A stretch of 64,000 nucleotides of DNA from Pezicula radicicola (lineage: Eukaryota > Ascomycota > Leotiomycetes > Helotiales > Dermateaceae), in the NCBI GenBank assembly GCA_003008705.1, contig PDUO01000023.1:163312-227311 (forward strand). Reading direction: 5' to 3'. Every line of letters begins with the position of its first letter. Position 1 is the first letter of the stretch. The notes beneath the pieces were generated by a model. That model searched no databases, was not told the origin of the DNA, and saw nothing but the letters and a program-made list of their open reading frames with translations. Positions 21,602 through 33,668 of the stretch are shown in pieces. A program made the translations under genes and the position numbers.

Positions 21602-24600
21602 TCAACCACTTCCAGTGACGCCGACAGGGCCGTTCTGTGGGCGACCCCATCCCGAGTTGCGGTATTCGCGACGCCCGGTTCCGTCTTGGCTATCTGGAGT
21701 ACCGTTACCATTGCGGTGACCATATGGCACAGTAGGTTGCTCCAGGTCTTGACCTTGCCACTGTGGCTGTGGCTGTGGTGGGATATTCTGATTGGCGTCG
21801 CCGCCAGAGGGGCGAGAAGGATCCTGGACATGGCGAACGCTACTTTCCTTCTGCCGCGCGTGAGCTTGGGACGGATCGGTATCGATACGAGTGACAACTG
21901 GTGCAAGAGCACGTCCAGGTCCAGAACCTGACGATTCAGCGGTCTCCATTTGAGGTCTTTGTGGGCCATTCGTTCCGATGTCTCCGTACCGCCTCAGTAT
22001 CTCTTTCGTGGTAATATCACTAGTGTTGTTGAAAAGTGACTGATCACCTAAGATTGATTGGAGATCTTCGGGTACCTGATTTCGGTTAGCAGAGCATTGT
22101 TATAAGGATGAGTTTTTTTGGGACTTACCTCACACATCTGCTCATTGAACTCGATGAGCGTGTGAACGACCTCGATAGCCAGGAAATTATCATCTACAGG
22201 ACCTTTGGCATTGGTGTAAAGGATATTGGGTGCGATGACGGTTGCCAAGTTGTGCGTATCCATCTTGGAACCAGATTCTTCATCGACCTGGTGGAAAGAA
22301 GCGACCCAGTTGAAGAATGAACATAGAATTTCGAGACAATCGCGATGAGCCTTGGGAAGTAAACAACAAGTCAAGTGCAAAAGTCGTCGTCGAGTGTCTT
22401 CGTCCCCAATTCTCTGTGAGACAATCCATAGTCGATGAAGCTTAAAAGTCAGAATAGGATCCGGAAGTTCCCGCAAGTATTTCTTGAGCAAAGCAGCAAC
22501 TTGTACAACGTTTTCCTTTGTCAGGTCCACGGCTTCGCAACCATCCTTGTCAATGGTTGCCATTGCATCGTTCAACCTCTTGATATTTCCGTTCTTCCGG
22601 AAAACACCTTCAACCGAGAGATCCATCTTTCGCATTGTCGCGATAGAATCATCAACGATAGCAGGGATGCGGAGTGCTCCAGGTCCAATACCATCAGTAG
22701 AGTCGGCTCCATCTCTGTCTATTATGACATCGAGTGGTACCCCAAATACGCCCTTCTTCTTGCTAGACTTTCGTTCGGCTTTTCCTAACCCTAAACCTTT
22801 GCCCATCTTGTTCCAGAAAGTCGGTTTTCTTGTCTCGATGAGATTAAGAAGTTCCTCCATAGTGAAGTGACCTTCTAGCATCGGTTGCATTGCAATCACA
22901 GCCACATGGCGAACTATAAAGTACTCCAAGGGAGTCAGCTGAGAGAAGTATTTCTTGCCACGCGAAGGTGAAGGATCGCCACTCATTTGTTGGTCCAGTT
23001 GGTTGCCACTTGAGAGGTTGCGTTGGTGACCATTGATGAGCTTTGGTTCTGTGATTGAGGTTCGGAACATTTCATGGCGAGCATGTTTGTATGCATTTGG
23101 TCTCTGTTCCTTAGCTTGCTCAGCAGCCACGATCCTAGGGATATCATCGAGGGTGAGTGCATCTTGATGTCCAAACATCAGTTCGGTCCGCGACTCGCGG
23201 TTAGTGCCGCCTTCCTCAACTATCTGATAATTGTTTCCATCTGATCCATCTACACCCGCAGATCCGGGAGGCCTATCTTGGCTTCCTGGGTCGCCAAGGA
23301 TTCTTGAAGTTCTAGCTTTCTTGATGGTTGACGAGAGGTGCTTATCCATACGCGTGCTGCGCAAGCGTCGTACATCATTAAGTGTATTTTCATATGAAGA
23401 TTCACGGGGGTTCTCTTCCACGGGGCCACCATAAGACTTCGACCGGGTATCTGATCGCAAGAGTGGTGGATCGACCTGGCTGGATAAGCGATGACCTTCC
23501 GTCGAGTTGTAACCGTTGAGATTTGGGTCATCCGACGTATGAGGAAGAGTCCCACTGCTTCGAAGTATTTCGAGAAGTCTCGCCAATGCAACTCGAAGGA
23601 GGAAAACATATTGCTGTAGCCTCGTTACACGGCCAAAATTTCCCACAGCGTCAGGCGCCCGACCACCACAGGTAGGCAAGTTGCAGTACAATCTACTTTC
23701 GCTCTCGCTCCATCTTGCATCCTCAATATTCTGCCCGAGGTCTCGAGCACAGCCAGTGCACTGGAGACAAGCTAAGTGCCATCTCCATTCCCCGCAACGT
23801 GCACATTCATCTTCAATCGGCCGGTGGCATTTGCTGCATTGGTCCGACGATGATGCTGCAAGGTTACTCGTGCCAGTGGTAGCTTCCAGGGATCTGTCGT
23901 CGTTCTTGATCGACTCCATGTCGCCAAGGTCATCTAGGAATATGTGTAGTGCGTCTGAGTTATTTTGCTCCCGCTCTACTCTTAAGGCACCCTGGAGACA
24001 TATGCGTATCAACAGCTTCAAATAGTGAGCTAGGCCTGTAACCAAGGCAAGAAGCTCTTGTGTTACGCCCAGCTTTCGTACACCAGTCTCTTGTGTCTTT
24101 GAGAGAAGAGAGAAGAAAGCAACGATCTTCTTGCACAAGAGCTTGGCTTCCCGTGAGTATGATAATCCTGATGAAATTAGCAAAAGAATTCACAATGAAA
24201 AGATTGCGATATTTGTACACTTACCCTTTGTGCCTTCTCTGGTCATGTTCGCATCGAGCTTGTCAGCAGAGGTGAACAAGATGTCAACATGCCAGATGAA
24301 CTTCTTTGCAACCAAAACACCGTCAACATAAGCTCCATTGCTTACATGCAAAAGCATATCGGAGATGCACGCAGCTGATGATTCTTCAAATGTCGACAGA
24401 ACACTCCATATCCGGTAGACTTTCTCTTCCATTCGCTCTTCTTCTTCACGTACCGCATTGCGGCCTTCTTCGTCGGTTGTAGACTCTATTAGGCGCTGGT
24501 TTTCAGTAGCATCCTGTGATGAAGCCAGGCGCACATTCCAGAACTTGTGTATCATGTAGCATTCAGGGTGCCAGTGTTGGTTCTGACCATTGCGGAAGAT

Positions 24601-25323
24601 TTCAACAAATTGCTTGAGAATTGCCGTCTGGCAACCATTGCAACGTTGGGCGAATTGTGTTGAATAATGGAAGTGACAGTATACCTGGCCATCATGCTCA
24701 TAGTAGCTGTCTTGCGCACCAAAGACTGTGGGGCATACGGAGCAAGTAAAGTGGTCAATGTGATATTTGCGATCTAGGGCAGTAATGTATGAACCACGGA
24801 GCGCCCCATTGCACTTGTTGCAGATAAGATCCAGTCTCCGGAAGTAATCTGTTTCGCAAAGAGGATATTGGCCTGAGCCATCTTCTTCGTCCACAGGGAA
24901 AAACTTTGAGGCAACAATAGTACCGCAATCCTAGAAGGATGTAGTTAGCAAATGTTAGCAGTCGCGTACGTCTGAGGCTGCTCTTACCCGACACCTGAAG
25001 CATTCCAAGTGAAATGTTCCCCCAAGAGCCCGTACAAACTGTCCGGTCAAAGGTTCACCGCACTTCTTGCACACTCGCACTTGTCCACTTCCAGTTCTTC
25101 TATGGTGAGGGCGTGAACGGTCCCGTTCTCCGCTCATCTTCCGCAAGTCTCCGTCGCCGTCTCGTCCTCTATTACTTGACGTGCTGCCCGCAGGCGACGC
25201 ACTCAACCTATTCTCGGACGCAAATGCGCCATTCGGCAACGGTAATGGCTCTCCCATATCTTGCATGGCATAATCGTAATTGCGCCCGTCGCCAGATGGA
25301 CCTCCCTCAGATGGAGGACTCAT
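21602..25323 (-). CDS. LIM-domain Rho GTPase-activating protein
   Basis: Exons on the minus strand are 25323-24988, 24930-24225, 24167-22129 and 22075-21602, giving 1184 aa. Domain order: disordered Ser/Arg N-terminus; LIM 1 starting VCKKCGEPLTGQFVRALGG (about 84), split by intron 1 at its FRC core; LIM 2 starting CNKCNGALRGSYITALDRK; a third LIM-like Cys/His block (CSKCHRPIEDECARCGEWRW, about 455-512) in a degenerate arrangement; and RhoGAP at about 820-1030. The arginine finger is in GVFRKNG, and LLKKYLRELPDPIL and TVIAPNIL are present. The tail is Gln/Pro/Gly-rich. This is the architecture of yeast Rga1/Rga2 and filamentous LIM-RhoGAPs, which inactivate Cdc42/Rho1 at polarity sites. Complete and conserved. 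Confidence 0.92.
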
Positions 25324-27241
25324 CTTTCCAAATCACAAGTATGTGCCTCCTATTCTTCCTTCCTACAATTCCTTTCTAATTCGCCACGATGCTTCAGGGT
25401 GTTATTCGGCAAGCAGCAGACTTTGAGGTCGATCGTGTACGCCTGCGGCCGCCAGCTTGAGGAGGGTATGTCGCGCTGAGGGCCCAAGGGGGGATGAGCC
25501 TGATCCTAATCTCAAAAGCTCTATCAAAAGTCTGACGTTTGGTCGAGTCGCAAGGGTCACGTCGATTGGCCTCCGCATGCGCGATTGTGTGCTGGCGACT
25601 CAAAGGCAGGGAACGTCGAGCCTGCAGAACCTGAAACGCCCACGGAACACCCAGAATAGCAATGTGGCTGTAACGACTGCTTCTCCTCCTCACCACTATC
25701 TCATCAATACGAGAGGCTATCCAGATATCCAGACCACAATCAAGATCGCGAACGAAAAAAAAGAGAAAGAGAACTCTGGCCAAGATCGAGAACAATTGCT
25801 GCGCGTTGGCGGTGTAGGGAGGTGTGGAGATGGTCGGATTATGTATTGAGGTGGTTGATCGAAACACGGAGGCTTAGGGATCGCGACGAGTGAGATGCCT
25901 GCAAAGCAAGAATGCGGCTCTCCAAAGAAGGCAGGTCAACAATGAAAAGAAGGGATTGGTGGTGATGCTGTCACGGACTTGCACAGATGGCGACAGACAA
26001 CGCGTAGAGGGAGATATGCGGTGGTCCATTCATGAATGTGTTGTTCGATTTGGAGATCGCTCGCTGCCAATTCCAGTGATTGCCCCAGGCACTCACATCG
26101 TCAGGCTGGGAAATTATACCGGAATTACATGACACCGATGTCCCGTGACTGGTCCGTGCGCAGGCTCAAAGTCCCATCTCCACAATATCCATGTTGGTGA
26201 AGAGGAGAGGCTTTTGGCATGAGGAGCCCTCGTCGAGTATTGACACTTGATTTGGCTTTCTAGACTTCACAATTTCAATCTCGGGTAGTCTTGAGGTAGC
26301 TCAACTTATTTGTTAGCATGGAATTGTTACTACTTAACGAGTCTCGTACCACCTACTCTTCCTCGGCTACCCTATCAAGGTTGCATTTCCGGGGTTTAAA
26401 GGCAACGGCATTTCGCTGCATGGCTGTTGCTCTTGGGGCGGCAGATAGAGAATCAGCCCGATATTACTTCAACTAAGTCGACTTTTCAAGAACTTCGAGA
26501 AACTATTATTCAACCAGTGTCAACTACATTACTTATTTACAAGAACGAAGTCAATGATGCACAACTAGGATCTGTAATCCACTAATTCCCACTTTAGGTA
26601 TGCAAGCATTAATCAAATAAATGTTGGGGTTTTCTCTAGGGCGGAACGAACAAGAGTCTTACGCAGGTATTACGGCGAAATGGTATCTAGCCTAAGTTGG
26701 CGAAGATAATTTTGAGTGGTTTTTGCTAGCCATATTATTAACGATGCGTTGGCAAAGTATGCATTTACGTAGCTATCCTTTCGATGACAACGCAAGAAAC
26801 AGAACGCAATTCGTAGGGACAACCAGAAGGGTTATAATCGGTTATGGGGATAGAAAGCAAGTCATAATTATCAATACACAAAAATGACTACCTCCCTTAC
26901 GCACAGTTACTACCTTTGCAAGAACCTGAGGCGATGGGGCTTCATAAAATTGAGGTCCAAGGAGCCTACTTGCAGAAAAGAACACGAACTTTTAAATGCT
27001 AATACCGCCTCTCGGAATCGAGGTGGTTTGAATAAAGAATTCCTTGAAATCCTCAGCCTCACTATCTGTGGCACCCAAGAAGCGAGGCCTGGTTCTGTTC
27101 TGTGGACGGAGCGCGCTTCAACCCGCATTTCGAACCTCTTGTACTCCCTCAACTCCACTTCACCTCTCAACTGATGACTGATCAAAATCCAAAAAACAGA
27201 GACCATTTCGATTCACTCCTTCAACCTTACATTGCGCAAAC
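25324..27241. other. divergent intergenic region
   Basis: About 1.9 kb between the starts of LIM-RhoGAP (-) and the E2 gene (+). The part at 25330-25870 is open in both directions and GC-richer, probably the long 5'UTR/promoter of the RhoGAP gene. No domain can be recognised in those frames. Confidence 0.45.
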
Positions 27242-28976
27242 ATGTCGAACCATTCCATAATTCGCATTACGCGTGTGAGTCGTGCCAACCTGGAAACCTT
27301 GGTGGGGTCGCAAGGCTGACAACGTTCCTATCATAGGAGATGAGCGACATGCAGAAGTCTGGTGATCTTTGTGAGCACTCCTGCTGGGCATACCTCTGTA
27401 ATAATACCAGGCTGACATTTCTGCAGCACTCGCAGTCGCCTGCCGGGACATCGACGTACGTAATGTAAGGGCTATTGTGATCGGTCCGCCGGAGACACCG
27501 TACGAGTTTGGCTTCTTCGAGGTTGGTGGTATACTCCCGTTTATAAACTGCCTGCTAATACTATTGCAGTTCGCAGTCAAGTTCGGAAAAGGTACGCTAG
27601 CTATGGTACGATCGTGGTATGTATTTGGCTGAGAATTTCTACAGAGTACCCAGGAAAGGCTCCAAGTGTTACTGCAACGACGACAAACGGAGGAAGGTGT
27701 CGCTTCAACCCCAACATCTACGCCCAAGGGAAGGTTTGCTTGTAAGTAACTTTGTGGCTCAAGTGCGAAATGTGTGACTGATGAGAAATATAGATCAATC
27801 CTAGGGTACGTACACGGCTATAGGGCATAAGATATATCTATCATAGAACGCTGATAATACTGGCAGAACATGGCGGGGTGAACGTGGAGAGGAGTGGTCA
27901 TCCGCACAAGGCCTCGAATCCATCTTGATCTCCATACAGAGCTTGATGTCCTCAAACCCATACGAGAACGAGCCAGGCTTCGAAACCGCGAATGACGAGT
28001 CAGACAAGAAGAATCAGAGGGAATATGTTGCCAAGGTACTGTAGAAATGAGACCGAATCCTATGCAGATACTGACATATTGGTCTCCGCAGATACGCCAC
28101 GAATCGCTTCGGATAAGCGTTATTCAGCGCCTCGAAGACTATCTGGGAATCTCTCCTGCAACAGGCGCTGTTGTTCCAGATATAGATGATATGCTGGAGG
28201 ATAACAGCGAGAACGAAATGGACAAGACCTTTGGCGACGATTCAACCAAGGCTTTCGAACCATTCAAGGATATGTGCAAGCGCCGCTTCCTTTGGTACTA
28301 CGACTCGTACCTCCTAGCAATCAGCAAGGCGAAGAAGGAAGTTACAGACGGACAACAATTCACACGCATGCCATTCGAATGTCCAGGAAACGGTATGGAC
28401 GGAAAGTTCAATTACACCGAACTGGAAAGGCGCTTGAAGAATATTCGCAAGGCCCTAGATGCTGAGACCAACCGTTGGGCAGACGAAGGAATTATTTCCA
28501 AGAAGAAGGAGAGTTCCGTTGCAGTCAATCTTCAACGCCAATACGAGCAAGTGGTCGAGATTTACAAAAAGGACAAAGCCGTAACTCTCGATATTGAACT
28601 TGTCGACAACAACCCCTTTGTCTGGGCAATCACATATTTTGGTAGACCAATGACCAATCTTGACGGTGGCCTGTTTCGAATTAAGCTCTGCTTCAGTCCT
28701 CGATTTCCTGAAGAACACCCAAGAGCCAAGTTCGAGACAGACCTGTTCCATCAAAGAATTGCAGCTGACGGCACTCCATGCTACACCCCAAAGCGGGCTG
28801 AGGATGTCAAGTCGCATATTGAGGCCATGATTCAAGCGTTGGAGGAGGAGTCACCACCATATGATCCAAGAACGATGGTCAACCCAGAGGCTGCCAAGCT
28901 CTTCTGGGGATCTGCTGATGACAAGAAGCAGTACAACCGCAAGTTGCGTCGCGCGGTTCAGCGAAGCATGGAGTGA
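27242..28976 (+). CDS. ubiquitin-conjugating enzyme E2, UBE2Z-like, with a second UBC-like domain
   Basis: Eight exons (27242-27274, 27337-27370, 27427-27521, 27570-27591, 27645-27741, 27794-27805, 27867-28035, 28092-28976) give 448 aa; the 12-nt exon is needed to keep frame through the active site. Domain 1 (about 5-150) has RCRFNPNIYAQGKVCLSILG with catalytic Cys near residue 93 and the FNPN form of the HPN motif, then ILISIQSLMSSNPYENEPGF as in UBE2Z/Use1 enzymes. Domain 2 (about 315-440) again has UBC strand order: FGRPMTNLDGGLFRIKLCF, FPEEHPRAKFETDLFHQRI, then AADGTPCYT with a Cys at the active-site position and a helix SHIEAMIQALEEE. In domain 2 the HPN triad is replaced by HQR, so it lacks the Asn used for catalysis. 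A helical linker joins the domains. Confidence 0.87.
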
Positions 28977-29646
28977 GTTTCTCGTCAACCTCTGTTGATG
29001 AACGACCTACTAATTCCAGTAGGGAATAATTGCAAAATTTGATTTCGGTTTCTTTTCCAGTCTTAGCATTTGACGCCTTTGTCTCGGTGCTGGACCTCGT
29101 TTTGTTTTTACCTGCTGCTACATTGGCGAGTGCATTTTCTACGTTGGTCAATGGGAGTTTCGTGATGGGGGCAGCCCCACGGATATGGATATGGCAAGGT
29201 TAGGGCATGGCGTTAGAACAGAGTGAGCACAATTTAATTGCGTTGATTTATTATATATTTAGCCACCATTGTTCCACTTTGTGATATTAAACCTCTAATA
29301 TTTTGGTGGCAGCACCATTGTTGAGTCACTTGAACCTACCTACTTGATAATTCACAATAGCCCAGTGCTCGAAAACTCATGTTGAGGGTTCTGCGTTCAC
29401 TGATATAACTTGGATCGTCTTTCCCCACTATGAACCTACTTCTTAAGTAAATTCAAGTTAGATATGTTGTGAGTCAAATTTTCTATTATTATATCAGTGA
29501 ATGCTAATCGGATATGAACTCAACCAACAAGTTATTAGCGCGAAAGGGTATCCTCCAACGTTAAATACAATATGTACGTGCTTAAACATAATACAATTAC
29601 ATGAAGTAAACGCGGCTACGAATACCATGGAAATTGTTCCCATCTT
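28977..29646. other. convergent intergenic region
   Basis: 3' flanks of the E2 gene (+) and ERG26 (-). AT-rich after 29200. No gene seen. Confidence 0.5.
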
Positions 29647-30804
29647 CTAAGCCTTCTCCTTCAGTCTCTCCTCCTCAAACCACTTCACTGACTTCTCAAT
29701 GCCTTCCCGCAAAGGTACTAAAGGCTGGTATCCCAACCTCTTCTTGGCCTTTGAAATGTCATAATACCTCGTCATACAACTATATCGAACCTGTCTCCTC
29801 GTCAATTTGGGCGTCTTGCCCATACCCCAATACACCCACTCCATCACCGCACCCAACGTCATTCCCGTTTCCCTCCCAATCTGCCACACATGTTCCGTTC
29901 CCTTCGTGCTACCAGCAGCCTTCCAGATCATGCGCGGAAAGTCCCAAAAGTACACCGGCTCATCATTGGTGATAAAGAACACTTCCCCATCAACCTTTTC
30001 ATGATCGAGTGGTGCTGTAGCTAAAGTTGAGGTATGAAGAAGTGCCGATGCTGCTAGAGCATGCGCATGCGCTATATTTCCAACATATGAAAAATCGAAG
30101 AGGTTTGTGTTGTCGCCGAGTTGGAATCCTGTTTTGTTTGTGTAATGTACGTTGATCATGTTGGGGATTAATTGGACGTCGCCTTCACCGAAGATTCCTG
30201 CTGGACGGATTGCTGTGGTGAGGAGTTTGGGGAAATCGGGTGAGCGGTTGGCTTTGATGGCTAGTTCTTCGGCTTGTGCCTGGTACACAGAACGTCAGTT
30301 TTTGGGTCTTTAGAATTGAGGAAGGCAAGTATATACCTTTGTCTCGGAATAATACTCCGTCTGCATCTTTCCTCTGATGACAGGCCATCTCTCATCAGCA
30401 TTAATAAGATCACTCTCATTATCCGAAATAACACTGGCCGAACTCGTGTACACCAAAGCCTTCACCCCCGTTTTCTGACATGCCTCAATCACACAAGCAG
30501 TACCCTCCACATTCACCTTATAAAAAAGGTCCTTGTTTCCCCCCACCAAAGTCGGACTAGCAGTATGAATAACTACATCCGGCTTCACCTTTTCAAAAAT
30601 CGGTAACAGGGCAGAGATTTTCGTGATATCGCCATCGAAATAATCAACTCCTGCATGGCGGTTCTTGGTGGTGCGCAAGTCGATCACGCTGACTTGCGCA
30701 ACGTAGGAGATTGTGAGGAGGGAGACGATGTGGTGACCTAGGAATCCACTGCCACCTATTACAAGGACTTTGCCTAGGGGTTTCTTTGCTTGATTTGATG
30801 CCAT
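29647..30804 (-). CDS. ERG26: sterol-4-alpha-carboxylate 3-dehydrogenase (decarboxylating)
   Basis: Exons on the minus strand are 30804-30337 and 30279-29647 (intron 30280-30336), giving 366 aa. This enzyme of ergosterol synthesis oxidises the 3-hydroxyl of 4-carboxysterols with loss of CO2, acting with Erg25 and Erg27 at the ER. The N-terminal NAD motif is VLVIGGSGFLGHHIV. VSVIDLRTTKNRHAGVDYFD and YTSSASVI follow, and the catalytic YxxxK is YYSETK, immediately before the intron. AIRPAGIFGEGDVQLIPNM, the DHEKVDGEVFFITNDEPVYF block and SCMTRYYDISKAKKRLGYQP are diagnostic for Erg26 rather than other 3-beta-HSDs. Length is normal and all catalytic residues are present. The last residues KEKA are not an HDEL-type signal. 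Confidence 0.93.
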
Positions 30805-31535
30805 TGCGACGGATTGATGCGCCTTTGTCGTTTCGATAGCGATGGGGAGAGCTTCGGTGCTTTGAGGTGTAGTCCCTGAAATCTGGGGATCGGGGCTGGA
30901 TTAAATTGGTTTCCGAATGGCGCTAGTGAGCTAACCTCTTGCCTTGTTGTCTACAGAAACCTGACTTCACTTTTTTCAATTGCATCCGGATTCAAATACT
31001 TTGATCATGATGAGTACCAGTTCTTTCACTAGTATTAGCTGTTTTTGATAGTTGTTTTTAAACTTTTGTTCATCAGATGAACATGGTAGGGGAATTGATT
31101 CTTTCTTACAAACAGTCAAGTACACCTTCCTCTTCTTGCTTTTGATATGATAAAATGATACTACGATGAAGGTCAAGCAAAGCAAGAAGGAGCCGCCATA
31201 GTCGGTGCTCTAGTTGGCATTAAGTAGCTGCCATTCTCCAAGATGCTCTCCTTCCCCACTACTACACAAAATCACAAAGTCGAGTACGGTACGCCTTATA
31301 TATATTACACTCAGTACAGTCCAAGGCTATAAATAGAGTGCATCAAGAAATCATTCCAACCCCTTGGCCTTTCATTCGTTTGAAAAGGTAGATACTCCAT
31401 CTAATTGACAATCAACTGGAAGAACATGCTGACAATATCAGATCTTGTTATCACGTCACTTCGCTCTAGCGATAGGGCAACGTATCTCTATATCTCATAT
31501 CCCCCTTGGGCTGAGCCGCGGTTGAGATTGTCAAA
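30805..31535. other. divergent promoter region ERG26 / HET gene
   Basis: AT-rich 0.7 kb with a good TATA element for the plus-strand gene at 31327. No gene seen. Confidence 0.5.
31327..31336 (+). promoter_or_regulatory. TATA box upstream of HET gene
   Basis: CTATAAATAG, a textbook TATA element, 200 bases before the start codon of the HET gene and on its strand. Confidence 0.4.
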
Positions 31536-32762
31536 ATGCGTCTGCTGAACACTGACACCCTCAAACTTGCCGAATTCACTGGCGCCGCGGTTCCTGACTA
31601 TGGTATCCTGTCGCACACATGGGACCTCGAAGAGGTCAGCTTTGTGGATATGCAAGACCTGGCTACCGCACGCCGGAAGGTTGGATACAGCAAGGTCAAA
31701 GAATGCTGTGGCATGGCCTTAGATGACGGCCTTTACTGGGTTTGGATCGATACCTGTTGTATCGACAAGCGTAGCAGTGCAGAGCTCTCGGAGGCTATCA
31801 ACTCCATGTTTCAGTGGTATCGAAATTCAAAGTTGTGCTATGTGTATCTGTCAGACATACCCAATGAGTCCTATGTTAGCACGGAAGATCTTGCTGAATG
31901 TCGCTGGTTCACACGAGGATGGCCCCTCCAAGAATTGATCGCTTCACCGACCATCCAATTTTTCAATTGGAGATGGGACTGCATTGGAAATAAGAACAGC
32001 CTCCACGATGCGATTATAGAGGTCACGGGTATTCCGCCTGAAATTCTTCGCGACTCTGCCAACCTCTCAACTGCGAGCGTAGCCCAAAAGATGTCCTGGG
32101 CGGCAAAGAGGGAAACCGCCCGCGTCGAGGACAAAGCCTATAGCTTAATGGGTTTATTTGATGTTAACATGCCAATACTTTATGGCGAAGGAGAAAGAGC
32201 ATTCGAGCGCCTCCAACTCGAAATCATCAAGAAAAGCTATGATTGCTCCATATTTGCATGGAAATTAGGAAGCAAATTAGACAGGCCTGGATTTGACGGA
32301 GCATTTTCTGGTCTTTTAGCCAGTTCCCCAGCCCAATTTGCAGATTCTGGCAAAATCCGATCATACCCCGTTACTTCTGGAACTCAGCCATTCCACAAGA
32401 CAAACCTTGGCTTATACATATCACTGCCAATCGACACACCACGTAAAACTCCTCGCGTAGCCGGTGTTGCAGAGCTTTTACAAGCCGGTCTGATTTCAAA
32501 GGTATACCTTCCCTGCTACTATGAAGGCACTTGCGACAGGAATCCACACATTGTGATTTACGTGCAAGAAACATCGAAAGTCCGAAGAGTAACTAATGCG
32601 CCAGAATTGAACCACATAGGCGGTGGTTTAGCTCACTATGTTCGAGTTCTTTGCACTGAGCTTGCGCCAGTGGTAGATACTCCGCCACATCCGCAGCAAA
32701 TAATGGGACCCAAAGGGCGAGACGAGGTCTGTCAGTGGCCATACGCCTACTTCCATGCTTAG
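31536..32762 (+). CDS. HET (heterokaryon incompatibility) domain protein
   Basis: Single exon, 408 aa. The N-terminal HET domain spans about residues 1-240: MRLLNTDTLKL, YGILSHTWDLEEVSFVDMQD, KVKECCGMALDDGLYWVWID, TCCIDKRSSAELSEAINSMF, WYRNSKLCYVYLSDI and RWFTRGWPLQELIASP. The conserved core RGWTLQEL has Pro in place of Thr here. The following VEDKAYSLMGLFDVNMPILYGEGERAFERLQ is the usual continuation of this subfamily. HET domains are TIR-like cell-death triggers in fungal non-self recognition. The C-terminal 150 residues have no domain I recognise. There is no NACHT or repeat domain, so it is a stand-alone HET protein as in most fungal genomes. The neighbouring DUF6604 gene belongs to the same accessory class. 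Confidence 0.93.
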   Translation: MRLLNTDTLKLAEFTGAAVPDYGILSHTWDLEEVSFVDMQDLATARRKVGYSKVKECCGMALDDGLYWVWIDTCCIDKRSSAELSEAINSMFQWYRNSKLCYVYLSDIPNESYVSTEDLAECRWFTRGWPLQELIASPTIQFFNWRWDCIGNKNSLHDAIIEVTGIPPEILRDSANLSTASVAQKMSWAAKRETARVEDKAYSLMGLFDVNMPILYGEGERAFERLQLEIIKKSYDCSIFAWKLGSKLDRPGFDGAFSGLLASSPAQFADSGKIRSYPVTSGTQPFHKTNLGLYISLPIDTPRKTPRVAGVAELLQAGLISKVYLPCYYEGTCDRNPHIVIYVQETSKVRRVTNAPELNHIGGGLAHYVRVLCTELAPVVDTPPHPQQIMGPKGRDEVCQWPYAYFHA

Positions 32763-33668
32763 CTAGGCATAAGGATTGCACATTGCGATGTTCAGAATAA
32801 AATACTGGCGCAAGGAAGAGGGACAGTTTGGTTCCTACTAGCTTTGACACTCACAACGCCATACATACACGAATGCGTAATATGGAATTTGGTGGTTAGA
32901 TGGGGAATTGGGAATGCAAGAGACATTTCAGTGTTTCTCCTTTCTGGCTTGATGTTTTCAGTTCCAGAATGAGTTTCTTTGAGTTTGCAAAGCGGGTTAT
33001 GGTTAGTGGTATTCATACAGAGTACTAGGCGACGACATTGTTTGGCCTTTGCATAATGTGATTTGTTAGCGTAGCTTGCATGGCTTCTAATTCATTGTTT
33101 TGAGGGATAACTGAAGTTTGAGCTTTGAAGTGAGATCGTGGGAGGTAGTGTTGATTACTTGAGGTAGGTAAGCTTGGAGGAGCTTCTGGTAAATTCGCTG
33201 AATGATTAGTTCCCTTTCCATTCTAGTGGGTAATTGAGTAAAACATTTTCATCTAATCTAAGTGCCTTCTCTATTTTAACATGCTCGAATCCTTAAGCAC
33301 TAACTTAGAAAGGCCGTTCTATTAGCACCTTAACTTTCTACTAAGGGAAATGCTCCTTACTTGTATAAATTAACTAAGACGAGAATTTAGTAAACTTTTT
33401 CTAAATAATTAAGTTACTTAAATCAAGTGGGTTACTCAAACAGTGAATGGTTAACTCTCAGTCGAGTTAGCTATCACGTGACCTCTAACAGGTTCCTTCC
33501 AGGTTCCAGATTAGTCAGCAGCACCGCAAATGCACCAACCAGTGTTTGCATTAAATATACTTTCTTTTTCTGGCCTCTTCCCTGTCGTGTCCTCCCTTTC
33601 CTCAGTTTCTTTCCCATTTCCCTATTTTCCGAGTTACTCAAACGATTTTGGTAACTCGCACCATCATC
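32763..33668. other. intergenic with GAGTTACTC-type motifs
   Basis: AT-rich. From 33240 on it contains many short AAGT/AGTTACT motifs. Two GAGTTACTC-like motifs in opposite orientation lie just upstream of the DUF6604 start (33631-33658). No gene seen. Confidence 0.45.

Noticed and set aside
21232..21969. 245-aa minus-strand frame at the RhoGAP 3' end
   Set aside because: It overlaps the last exon of the LIM-RhoGAP gene in another frame; the spliced frame (VPEDLQSIL...) fits the upstream exon.
25394..25867. Long overlapping ORFs on both strands upstream of LIM-RhoGAP
   Set aside because: No domain, low-quality composition (Arg/Ser-rich in both frames); more likely a GC-richer leader.
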